Shown here one piece after another: positions 46,600-57,035 of a DNA stretch of 64,000 nucleotides. Origin of the DNA: Gnetum montanum (taxonomy: Eukaryota; Streptophyta; Gnetopsida; Gnetales; Gnetaceae); assembly GCA_015680685.1 (NCBI GenBank), contig MNCI01009442.1, positions 123,731 to 187,730 of the forward strand, given 5' to 3'. The translations under genes were made by a program, and so were the position numbers. Position 1 is the stretch's first letter. Each line of letters starts with the position of its first letter. Below the pieces are notes generated by a model. It saw only the letters and a program-made list of their open reading frames with translations. It ran no database searches and was not told the origin of the DNA.

Positions 46600-47960
46600 T
46601 TTAAAAGGACGTAGCATGAGTTAGTGTTGGTAGCGTGACTAACTGGGTGCATAGCGCAGTGTGAGTTACAGGGCGTGCAGGGCAGTGTGAGCAAAATGAA
46701 GGGCACAGGGAGGCAAGACCAATGAGGTAAAGCGAAGAAGCAAGATAGCCTAGCGTTTGTAGAGGAGAGTGAAGAACTGCTTTGACGCCTTCCTCAACCC
46801 AATGTTTCATCATGGGCAAGGACCCTACGTAGGTATGTTTTCTTTTTCTCTTGTTTTTTTTTGATGCCATTTTATCATAGCATGAGTACAGTGTGAGCCA
46901 TTAGGGCCACCAATTTTTTTTGCTACAGTTTCGGAGTGATAATTTTGCTAGATTTTGGGGTTTATATCATGGATTTCTTTTTTTGCTATAAAGTTCGGGC
47001 ATCAAGGACGTTATTGTGGTTTTGGAGCTTACCATTTTTTTGTGGTTGCTATTTTTGGCGATGGTGTGAGCATGGGCAACGTGAGTGATGGCCAAGGCAT
47101 GCTCAATCCTGCAAAATTTCTTATTTTTATATTATTTATTCATTGAAGAGGATCAATCAGCGTGACCAACCAAGGGCACACCCAGTGTGAGTGGTAAGGG
47201 CATGAGTTGAGTGCATAAGTTGAGAGGGCATTGTTTTTGGCGTTGAGTGGGGCATGAATGTGTATTGCAAGGTGTGCACGGGGGTTTAAGGGGGCTTTGA
47301 GTAGTTTGATGAAGGGTTTTATATGACGTCATAGGGCACGCGAGGAGTGGTAAGTTTGGTGTCGAGCTTAGGGAGATGTAGGGCACAGCGTGAGCTGCTA
47401 CGGAGAGAAAATGCAGGGGAATGCAGGATACCTAGTGCAACCTGCAACATGAGTGTCTAGGATTTGGTTTCTGAATGCATGTCAGGCTCAAGTTTTGATG
47501 CTACAAGGTAAGCTCATTGTGGGTTATTGGCCGGTGCAGGGTGTAGTGCGAGCATGGATGTCTAGGAGGGACAGGGCATGAATGCCCAGTGAAAAGAGTC
47601 ATTTTTGTGCCTGGGCGTCAATGTCCCAGAGAAGACTAATTGTTTGCCTGGGCATGGGCGTGGCCAGAGAAAATTGATTTTTTTACTGGTGCTGGAGCTA
47701 CTTCCCAGCATTAGCTGCTTTTGTAGCGTGAGTTGTCTTGCGGCATGCGTTGCTTCTAGCGTGGGTTACCTGGTTGTAGCATGAGCTGTAGGGGAGATTG
47801 AAGGGTTATTCAAGATGGCATGAGTTATGGAATGCTCATTACCTGTTGATGCTATGTTTCTTGGAACAAATGATTTAAATGCTTTTACTATGAATGTTGG
47901 TTTCATGTTGCTTGAAACGAACTAATATTTAATGGACCTCAATGTTCCCCAGCGAGCATC
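46600..47960 (+). promoter_or_regulatory. AGCGTGAG-rich region upstream of the element I antisense gene
   Basis: About 1.3 kb lies between the RT start and the first recognised exon of the plus-strand gene. It carries repeated AGCGTGAG-like sites and decayed forms (for example near 46628, 47158, 47388, 47722, 47758). These are the same motifs that crowd the LTRs of elements F and I. I infer a promoter for the antisense gene. No clear TATA box or first exon could be fixed. Confidence 0.45.
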
Positions 47961-48115
47961 AAATACACAAAATGAACACTGGTGTCCTTGTCTCATGCGG
48001 TAGTCTTGTGTGTGTTGAATATTATTTACTTGTTGGGTTTATTTATTTATTTTATTTTTAGTTTATATGTTTTATATGTTTTAAGTTACTTACCTAAGGT
48101 TCTCGCTCTATGCAG

Positions 48116-50460
48116 GGCACTTAAGCCTTTTCTCCTTATGGTCGAACTCGTTGGTGTGCTATCTTGGTTTGGCCCTTTGGAACTGAACATGCCTAGTTAT
48201 GACATACGGATTGGGCTGCATGTAATATGGTTTCATCCAAATGTTGATGCATTTTTATCATTTATTTTGCAGAATTTAAATGTTGTCATATGGTCTCATT
48301 TGAGTGAGCAGCTGACTCGTGATATTGTTGAGACCATGTTTCCCAGCTCAACATGAGGCATGTTAGCTTTCATTGTTGACATAGACGAGGGACCATATAT
48401 AGTCGAGGGAGGCACTCCCAAAGGTCCTAGATCTACATGTCCTTTGACTCGTGTGTGGGGATTGCCATCTTGTAGCCATTACAACAGTAGTAGCACACTT
48501 TTTCTAGCCTGCCTTGTGCATACTCTATTCCAAAATCCACTTGGAACAGTGTATAGAGTAGATAGGTATGCTCTTTTATACTTGTATTAACCTTGTTTCC
48601 TTTAACGTTATATTATTGTCTACATATGAATACTTTTTCTTTAGCAGGCCCCATTTTACTGAGCATGGATTGCATGAGGATGATAGTGGGTTTGCCTTAG
48701 CATGCACAGCCTTGGAGGCGTTCATGATGGGCCCCACTCTTCATGCTACGGTGCTAGATCAGACCAAGGGTGCTATTGTCAATTATCCCAGGCAATTCTC
48801 TAGGGCCTTTGAACGTTATCAAGTTCGTGACTGGCTACATGAGGATTGGTCTCTCGATGGGCTTGTTTTTCCTCAAATGGTTGATCTTGCACCCAATGTG
48901 CCTACTCTATTTGCTAATGGTAAATGGTTGTTTTCTAGGCTTGGTTTTCATTTTTGTTACATCATTGCTTATCATACTCTTAATTTTTGCTCAATGTCTC
49001 CTTTGTCTTTTCTACAACGACCATTTTCCTTGATGAGGTTACTATCATATTTGGGCACACTGAGGCCACTCTCTTTATGAAGTTTGGAGAGACAGAGGAG
49101 TCACAACGGTGGCTGCACAAGAAGGCACCTAAACAAATCATCAACCGTCTTACCAATGCAAGCTTGATGGACCTATTTACTGCCTTGACTCCTAACGTTC
49201 CTGTGATCAAAATGGTTTCTATCATTGATTTTTTTAACGATGATGTCTTCTATTTTACTACACGAGTTCGGGGAGTTAAGGTGTCTTTCCACCTGATTGC
49301 TGAATTCTTTTTCGATCTTTTCGGCTTATTAGTGGATGGTGCTAAGGTGGTGGTGGATAGAGCAACTAGAGAAGGCCGTGTAATTAAGGAACTTGAAGAC
49401 TGGCTAGGTGTACCACGGGGTCCTAAGGGTTTTTCCATGCAAGCTGATACTCGCTTGATGGAGGTAAATTTTCTATACCCACTCTTTAGAGCATGAGCGT
49501 TCCCTAAGTCTCTTTCTCAAGCAAGAAGTCTTGGGGTTGAGTTTGCACATGTTATGCACTCAGTCTTGGAGACTGGTATGCACTACAATTGGGCACAATT
49601 CCTTGGGTTAGGTCTTCGTGGAGAGATCATTAGGCTACGTTCCAATGTTGATGCCAAATCCCACTTTACCTTTGCCTTTTTTGTGGGCTATCTCCGTAGG
49701 TTTGCTGAGTTCTTAGTGGTTTATGGAGATAACCATTATGTGTTAAGGGATCGTTCATAGTTGTCTCACCCTTGGATCCGTCATCTATTTAATACCACTA
49801 GATCCCAAGATCCACTCGAAGGCATCAAGGAATTTGTCTCTATCACAATAGGGGGTGCAACGAGTCGTTCCCACCATTCACCTGATAACTTGGGGTTGGA
49901 ACCACCTAAAATGAACACAACTATTAGGAGAGATGAGTGCTTGATTCAAGAGACTGTCGAGAAGGCCAAAGCTAAGGTGAGAAGGGCTGAGCATTCAAGG
50001 GAGCCTGCTACAGAGGTGAGGCCACCAAGAGCAAAGAAGATCTGATTCATTTTGCTAGGAGCAGGCAAGTATTTTTTTGCTTTAAATGTTTTTATTGTCT
50101 TTTGAGTTTATTTTCTTACTTAAATATGCATACCTATTATGTCATGATAACCTTAGATTTATTGGTGCTCATAGAGGATACCCCCGAGAGGAAAAGGGAA
50201 GAATTAGCTCCAATGGGTGAGCCTAAAATAGTTATCGAGCATGTTGAAGAGGAGGAAATGAGAGAAGAAGCAACTGAAGCTATTCCCATCCTACGGGAAG
50301 AGGATGAAACAGATACCATGGGAGTGACACTTGCTGAGGCTTTAGATGCCCTTAAGCATTCAAGTGAGGAGAAAGGTGTTTTTGATAGTTTCTTTGATGG
50401 GTCTCTACACCTTGGTGATCCACCTAAGCTGACCAGCAAAGGGATTCTTGGTATCTCTTG
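48116..50460 (+). pseudogene. Antisense NIF/FCP1-like gene of element I (multi-exon, decayed)
   Basis: Runs opposite to element I. Exon 48116-48565 follows acceptor TCTATGCAG and ends at donor GTATGC. It encodes a HAD/NIF-like segment: PFLLMVELVGVLSW, NLNVVIWSHLSEQ, FIVDIDEGPY, STCPLTRVW and TLFLACLVHTLFQNPLGTVY. This exon is 450 bp, the same length as in element G. After an 82 bp intron, exon 48648-48919 continues (FALACTALEAF, QFSRAF, WLHEDWSLDG). A third long exon spans about 49020-50060 (RWLHKKAP, VKVSFHLIAEFFFDLFGL, HFTFAFFVGYLRRFAEFLVV). An acidic exon (about 50163-50460) ends at element G. Stops at 48354, 49494 and 49758 replace sense codons of the G copy. The usual catalytic Asp pairs are absent. 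Confidence 0.75.
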
Positions 50461-50483
50461 TTAGTTTGATCCACATTTCATAC

Positions 50484-51651
50484 TGAAACACCATAAAATT
50501 CGGAGCTTAGTATATGCCCGACACCAAGTGGGTCCCTGGGACCCACGAATGACGCCGGCTGCATGAAACTTCACATACGCGGCAACCTTGGGATCACAAT
50601 ACTTGGTTTTTTACTAAGTACATTGTGCCAACGTATACGCCCAAACTCACATCCCCAGCGTATATGCCCGGCACTACAGCGTATATGCCCAAACTCACAT
50701 CCCCAGCGTATACGCCTGGCACTACAGCGTATACGCCCGGCACCTCAGCGTGCACGCCCAGGTACTGCAGATGCGCACGCTCGAGGACAAGATCTCCAAT
50801 GACAGCATGAAGATAACACCAAAGAGCAAGGATTGAAACAAGTGGGCATCCATCAGCGGATACGCCTAGCATTCATCGACGTATACGCCCAACATCGTCA
50901 GTGTATACGCCCAGCAGAGCATCACCCAAATTCATGCGCCCGCCTCACACGGCGTATATGCCCAGCGTATACGCCTGACATTTGTAATACTTTGTACATT
51001 TGTAAAGTGTATGCACTCGGTCAAAGCGCCACGTGTTGTCCAACCCGAGTCTAGCGTAACAACCTGTATAAAAACTCCCATTTACCACTTTCGCCAGGGA
51101 CGGTTGGCAAAATCCCGAAGCATACCAGAGAACATTTACGCTGCGCACAAGAGCTGAAACCCTCTTACGCCCTATACGTTGCACGCATAGTCTCTATGCT
51201 CCGCCTGCCTTGCGAACTTGCCGAGTCATTCCTGCATACGCCGGGGCTTTTCGTCCGCCTTGTGTCCCCTCACGACTGTGTTAGACCGGTGCACTGTACT
51301 TTGACTTTGTATTGTTTACATTTGCTGCAAGTTCTTTTACAGTTTTACGTCAATTTGGCCCACGCATCGTTTACGTCTATTTACGCTCACGCTTCGTTTG
51401 CATCCGTTTACGTTTTACACTGTTTTTGTTGTTTACGCCTGCACGCTGTTTACGCATAACCCAGCGTATTAGCGTTTTGCGTACGTGCGGGGAAATCCTT
51501 GTCTGATCTGCGTGCGGACCACCCAAGGTACTCTACCTCTGTTGCATTCCAGCTCACCCTCAGGCGAAGGCAGGGTCTTCTGTACCCGTCCCGCGATCCC
51601 ACAGCCTCTGTTTTCCTTTCCAGCTAGAGAACGATGATTTCAGGCGGTACA
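50484..51651 (+). repeat. Element G 5' LTR
   Basis: A 1,168 bp LTR, TGAAACACC to GGCGGTACA. At least ten GCGTATACGC-like sites lie at 50630-50970. The TATA box TATAAAAA is at 51067-51074. Downstream, TTTACG-type repeats follow. Its end is homologous to the F and I LTR ends (CAGCATA, CAGTATA), which fixes the 3' limit. Confidence 0.85.
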
Positions 51652-51656
51652 AAAGC

Positions 51657-51673
51657 TGGCGCTAGAAGGAGGG
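51657..51673 (+). other. Element G primer binding site
   Basis: TGGCGCTAGAAGGAGGG starts five bases after the LTR and begins with the obligatory TGG. It is undecayed, in contrast to F and C. The priming tRNA was not identified. Confidence 0.75.
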
Positions 51674-52384
51674 CCCCTAAAATCCTTGTCTGTAACTTTC
51701 CCAGCGTTTACGTTGTCTGGTTCAAAAACCCAACCCGCAATTGTCCAGCGTATACGCTGCACAATGTTTACGTTCTTAAAAAACCTGCTCTCCTACATCT
51801 TTGTTTTATGTTCATCTGTTTTACGCTCTACTGTTAATGCTACAACCTGTTTTACGCGCCTGTCTTTACTCCGGAGTCGGCCTTTACGTTGAGCCCATTT
51901 CATACTGTGAACTGTTTACACTGTGAATTTTACGCTACAAATTGTTTACACTGCAACCCATTGTACGCTCGTCTGTTTTGCGCTATCTTCTATTTTACGC
52001 TCTGGCCTGTTTTACACTGAGCTTGTGTTTACGCTGAGTTTTTCACGTTCGTCTGTTTTACGTTAAACACCAGTTTTACGCTAAGTGGTACTTTACGATG
52101 TAACTTATCTTACATTCTTGTGTTACGCTGATCACCTCTTTTACGCTGTACGCTGCTCCCTGTCTTACACTCTTATTTTATGTCGTCCCACTTTACGCTG
52201 ACCCATCCTACACCTTATACGCTTTCCAGCGTCTACGCTGCCCATATACGCTATCTACACTGCACACGTTGTATACACTGTATACGCTGATACCATACGC
52301 TGTCCTTTGAAGCGTATACACTGCACGCCACATTACAGAGCAACTCTGCCTTTCCAGACTTACTCCTATCCGTGACATAGCATC
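51674..52384 (+). promoter_or_regulatory. Element G 5' leader rich in TTTACGCT and GCGTATACGC motifs
   Basis: About 700 bp between primer site and gag start is dominated by short repeats: TTTTACGCT-like units (51810-52160) and TATACGCT palindromes (52215-52320). It has no coding potential. It would be the untranslated leader of the genomic RNA and continues the motif array of the LTR. Confidence 0.6.
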
Positions 52385-55300
52385 ATGAACCCTGTTAAAA
52401 ACATTGCTATCCCCGCTCACACCACCGCCACCATGGACCTCACTGCCGTCCAACAGCCTGTACCACAACACCCGGGAGCACAACCCACAACGGGGCCCCG
52501 CCGGTCTCTAAGGTTACAGGGGAGAGATCCAGCCTCCAACATTATCACCCAGGACTAGTACAACTTTATCTGTATTAAGATACAAGCTGACCTTGCTGTT
52601 GATCAAGTTGAACTGGAGGTGAAGAGGCAATTTGAGCTGTATTACAGGGGGAAACAAGAGTTTATCCCTTCCCCGTACGACGTAATTCCCATTCCTGAAC
52701 AATATACGAAACTCATCACACAACTCCTCCTTCAAAGGAACAATTCGTTGGACCAGCCTGCACTGAAGCCCCAACCAGAGGATGAGGATGGATTTGCCGC
52801 TCAATCCGAGCAAGGAGAGTTGTACCATACCTTAAGCCCTCAAGCACAGGTCAACCCCATCTTCCATCATGGCACAGGGAAACTCATGCCCTTGCAACAC
52901 CTTAGATTCGTCCAGGCTCAACAGCCACCGCCAAAAATAGCAGCACTAGTCCACGTCCCTCATCCCCACAGTCGCGGTGGGCCCATCCTCACAAGTGTCG
53001 TCACCTTTCGATAACCTGGGGGCAACACTTCCACCAAGGGTGATAGGGATGCCACACATGATTCCGGCATCCACATCCGCCCACTTCATACCACACGTCC
53101 AAGCACATACAGTTTCCCAAATAGCCGTGACCCAACAGGGAGTCCCCGCCCATAACGTGGCGGGGCAATGACCGACAAGAGGAACGCCGCCACACCAGGT
53201 CCCCCATCACCACACACTACCCCACACAGTCCCACCAGAAAATGTGCCCCAAGCACAACCCCAGCTGCAGCAACAACAACAACAACATTTTCCCTATAAC
53301 GTGTCATCCTTAGCACCGCCCACTGTGAATTTTCGCAAGCCCAACCATTGACCGTGCAACTTTCAGCCCTTCAACCTAACATGCAACAATCTAGCTTGTA
53401 CAGTATACCGCAACCCCAAGCCACCGCATCACCGAGCGCCCAAGACTGGGCAGACGCCAAAAAGATAATGCAAGAGCTTACTGAAGAGGTAAAACGCCTC
53501 AAAACGGCCACTGAGGGAGAGTTAAAGGTAGTGGATTTCTACAACGATAATCCTATCAGCTCTTCGATCCCACCTCTAACCTTACCTAAAGGTGTTCCCT
53601 TGCCCACATTAACCAAGTACAATGGGGAGACCGATCCCAACGCGCACCTTATAACATTTCAGCTAGAATGCGCGCTGCTCCAGGCTTGGCCCCACTCCAT
53701 CCTCCGAGTATTTCCCATGTCTCTCGTAGGGAGAGCACTCGACTGGTACTAGGCCCTGCCTAGGAACTCTATTTTCTCTTTGGACGATCTTTTACGCTAG
53801 TTTGTGACCTGGTTCAAGTACAACTTGAAACCCGAGGCCACGCTGGACATCCTCATGCAGATCAAGCAAGCACTGCTTGAACTTGTGCAGAAGTTTATTC
53901 AGAGATGGAGTGCGGCTATCAACGAGCTGCACGAACCAATCTCTCCAACCTATTTGCTTACAATTCTGAAGGGGGCTGTCAACGATTTCTTTAAGTCCAA
54001 ACTTTATTACCTCAACGCACGTGATGTGAATCAGGCATTTTTACAGATCAGAAACATAGAGGAAGCGGCTCAAAACAGCCATGACCCGGCATACTTGGCC
54101 TTCAAAAATCAACATACTAAAAAGGATAAAGAGAAGGCCAAGACAACTATAGCAGCAATAGCGGGAACCCAGCAAACGAACACCACATATCAACAAAGAC
54201 CGCCCGCAACCACCACTAACTACTATCAGCCCGCTCCCACAACAACCCCAAAGTCATCATCACAGGACCTGACGAACCGTGCGCGTAATTTCGAGAGGAA
54301 GGAACCCTCTCAGTACACGCCTTTACCGATGAAACTGTCCCAGCTCTTTGACCAACTCTTAAAGGCTGGGATGATGCAACATAAGTAATTATCCCCTGCA
54401 GCCATCCAAAGGCACGAACGATTCTGCTAACTCATACAGAACCCGAGCCTAGCAACACTGGATGAGCCGCCCGTGCCCAAAGGATTTAGGATGGATCGCT
54501 TCTGCAACTACCATCAACGCAACAGGCACGGAACGGATTACTGCTTCACCCTGAAACAGGATATCCAGCGGATGATTGATGATGGAAAAATCACTTTTGA
54601 CGGGGCTAACCCCGTCCAACCGCAAAATCAAACCATGGGGGTGTACAAAGACCCCCTGAATACTAAAGAGGCAGCATACGTAATTGACGCAATCTATTGT
54701 GACGACGATTCCGACACACCCCGCATCAACACCATCTACCCTGAAAATAAGCCGGAAACACTTGGCAAGCCGTTCATGGTTCAGATTCCTCCCGCTGCGT
54801 CCGCACCTGCATCTCAACCATCCCACATCCCACAGTGGCCATACGTAGTCCGAGTGCCCCCGACCGTGCCCACCCCCAACATCACGACGCGCCAAAAACC
54901 ATACGCGGTGTGCATCCCTCTAGTCAATCCCGCGGATACACCAACCCCTCATGCTCAGCCTACCCCTTTCGTAGTCCGAGTACCACCCACCGTTGCAACG
55001 ACGGAGGTCCAACCTCCACCAAGACCAACCCTGTACGTCATCAAGATACCTGGACGGATTCCTGCCCAATCATATCCCACCGTCCACCCGCAACCCCGTC
55101 CAGCTCCATACGTAGTAAAGGTCCCAGGGCAATCCCAGGCTCTGAGGCCAATTCCACCTCCGCTTAACACACGAGAACGCCTGGCAGACAAGCTTACACG
55201 TGAGCGCATGGAGAAGGAACGCCAATGGCTAGCCATGAGGCCACCCAAACCAACTCCACTTAACTCTATGCCCATGTCATCATCCAACGGTCGATCGAAC

Positions 55301-55492
55301 ACGGACAACAACGGTGAGTCATCCGAAACACAAGAACCGTATAAAACGGCAGGTCCTAACAATAACGGCAAACCACCAAAACGCGAAATAAAACTATTGG
55401 GTCCAATGGACCCAGTCACTGCTAATAAAAACGTCCTTGACAGTAGAGATTTTGCAACGGCCCTGACACAAGTTACTCAAGCCCTAAAATAG
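52385..55492 (+). pseudogene. Element G gag
   Basis: Starts at ATG 52385. The same frame continues to the protease end except for an out-of-phase stretch at about 52990-53340. Order: N-terminal region (QFELYYRGKQEF, DEDGFAAQSEQGE), Pro/Gln-rich linker, capsid core with AQDWADAKKIMQELTEEVK, LTKYNGETDPNAHL, FIQRWSAAINELHEP (53440-53950) and LKTSKLYYLNARDVNQAF-type residues. A zinc-finger-like CNYHQRNRHGTDYC (54503-54544) follows, then a Pro-rich tail with four repeats of a YVVRVPPT/YVIKIPG motif (54840-55130). Stops at 52556, 53750, 53798, 54386, 54427 and 55490 all fit CAG/CAA-to-TAG/TAA changes. Gag forms the particle and binds RNA. Confidence 0.85.
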
Positions 55493-56467
55493 AAAAACAC
55501 CTCGTTAAGCTTGTATGACTTGGTACTAATGTCCCAGACTCATCGGGAAGCTCTAGTACGCATGCTTACGTCAATCCTAGTTAGCGAGAACTTGCCTCCG
55601 AGCGAACCGGCCATTCAGGCCATAATGTATCCATCTCACAGTGCCGTTCCTAAGCCCTTGAGCTTCCATGATGAGAACATCAAAGTAGACAAGAAGACAG
55701 GCGAGACAACAACAATCCCTATGTTCATAACTATACATGTAAACCAATTCAAAATACATAGGGTACATGTAGATGATGGGGCAGCCACCAACGTCATACC
55801 GTATCCTATCATTGAACAGTTGGGGCTCATCGACTTGATCAAAACCACCACAATGACATGCTTAAAGTCCTTCAGCGGGACACGCGTATTAGTCAAAGGC
55901 ACGATAACCCTAGACTTCGTAGTGGGAGACCAGTTCCCCACATCCGCTAACTTCCTCATCGTCGATGAAATGCCAGGATTCAACCTAATATTAGGAAGAC
56001 CCTGGTTGGCCCAACTGAGAGTTGTGTCCTGCCCTATACATCAGGAGATTCGCCTACCCTACGAGGGTGGTGAAATCGTCATATATGGGGAAGCAGCCTC
56101 TCCCCTCATTTCATCGCACACAGACGAGGACCGAGGCTCCGAGGTTGAACTCGACAAGCCTGGTCAAAAGGACTCAAACAAAACGCAACTGGTGGGTAGT
56201 GAACCTTCAAATACGGGACAAGAGCCTGAAGCCGAAATACCTGCGTTTAACACTGTACACGCGTCACCTCATGAAAAAACCAACACAGAAACAATGATCG
56301 ACATCGAAGCACCTAAAAGTATCGATACCGAAAACATTCTAACGGATGTCTCCTGGACTGAATTGCCATTCAACGTGATCAACGAAGGAGACGGAGAATA
56401 CAAAATCATACCAGTCGATACTCTCCCTGACAAAAAAATGAAGAAAATCAAGAAACAACTAAAATGA
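55493..56467 (+). CDS. Element G protease
   Basis: The 318-codon open frame from 55511, in phase with gag, carries the retropepsin core: KIHRVHVDDGAATNVIPY with the active-site Asp-Gly-Ala, then FNLILGRPWLAQL. An acidic linker and a basic C-terminus (KKMKKIKKQLK) precede the TGA stop at 56465. It would be made as a Gag-protease fusion if the TAG at 55490 were absent; now it lacks a native start. The domain itself is undamaged. The stop after protease fits the Ogre pattern, in which RT is joined by splicing. Confidence 0.75.
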   Translation, partial: KNTSLSLYDLVLMSQTHREALVRMLTSILVSENLPPSEPAIQAIMYPSHSAVPKPLSFHDENIKVDKKTGETTTIPMFITIHVNQFKIHRVHVDDGAATNVIPYPIIEQLGLIDLIKTTTMTCLKSFSGTRVLVKGTITLDFVVGDQFPTSANFLIVDEMPGFNLILGRPWLAQLRVVSCPIHQEIRLPYEGGEIVIYGEAASPLISSHTDEDRGSEVELDKPGQKDSNKTQLVGSEPSNTGQEPEAEIPAFNTVHASPHEKTNTETMIDIEAPKSIDTENILTDVSWTELPFNVINEGDGEYKIIPVDTLPDKKMKKIKKQLK

Positions 56468-56790
56468 AATGTTACAACGTCCGGAATGACGTTAAACTAC
56501 GAACAGTCCGAAACGACGTTAAACTATAACTCGTCCGAAATGACGCTAAACTATGATAAAACCCAAAAACACAAAGAAATAATAATAAACAGCAAAAACA
56601 AAAAAAAAATTTTAACACTCCTTGTCCAGAAAGGTGTTAAACTATCATGTCCGCGATGACATAAAGCTAGCCATGATCAGAAATGGTCAGTTAATTACGG
56701 AATATCTGCCATGACATATTACTCGTCCGCACTAGGGCCCGAAACGACCTTAAACTACACATTGGGGCCCGAAATGGCCTTAAACTAGTG
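56467..56790 (+). repeat. TTAAACT-type repeat array after element G protease
   Basis: Units GTCCGxAATGACGTTAAACTA (about 56480-56560) recur every 32-36 bp, then diverged copies with GGCCCGAAACGACCTTAAACTA (56735-56790). It separates the sense gag-protease frame from the 3' end of the antisense gene. The equivalent in F is at 35228-35475. Confidence 0.75.
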
Positions 56791-57035
56791 CAAATCTTGT
56801 TCTCCTATTTACATATCGTTTATCATTACTTCTGTGCATTGCATTGAAACAGAAAAGTGAACCCAAAAATACTTTAGTATCATGTCGTGTGTGCAAACAA
56901 CTTAAAAACCAACAGAAAAATATTTATTCATGCAATGTTGTACAAATAGTGCCTGTTTTCTTCAACATTTTCCAGTTACAATACCCGTATCAATTTAAAT
57001 TAGCAAAAAAATCGCTAAAAAAAACTACAAAAAAA

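Larger units (their letters stand above)
39292..50483 (-). mobile_element. Element I: Tat/Ogre-like element with antisense gene, 5' part missing
   Basis: Minus-strand order: (gag and protease not in window), antisense gene (48116-50460 on the plus strand), AGCGT-rich region, short 42 bp-type array, RT, RNase H, second RNase H, integrase, TTAAACT-type array, 3' region, polypurine tract and LTR. Element G interrupts it at 50483/50484 inside the antisense gene. The two consecutive RNase H domains place it in the Tat lineage. Confidence 0.85.

Noticed and set aside
54449-55419. Two minus-strand frames of about 150 codons
   Set aside because: They are shadows of the Pro-rich Gag tail of element G.
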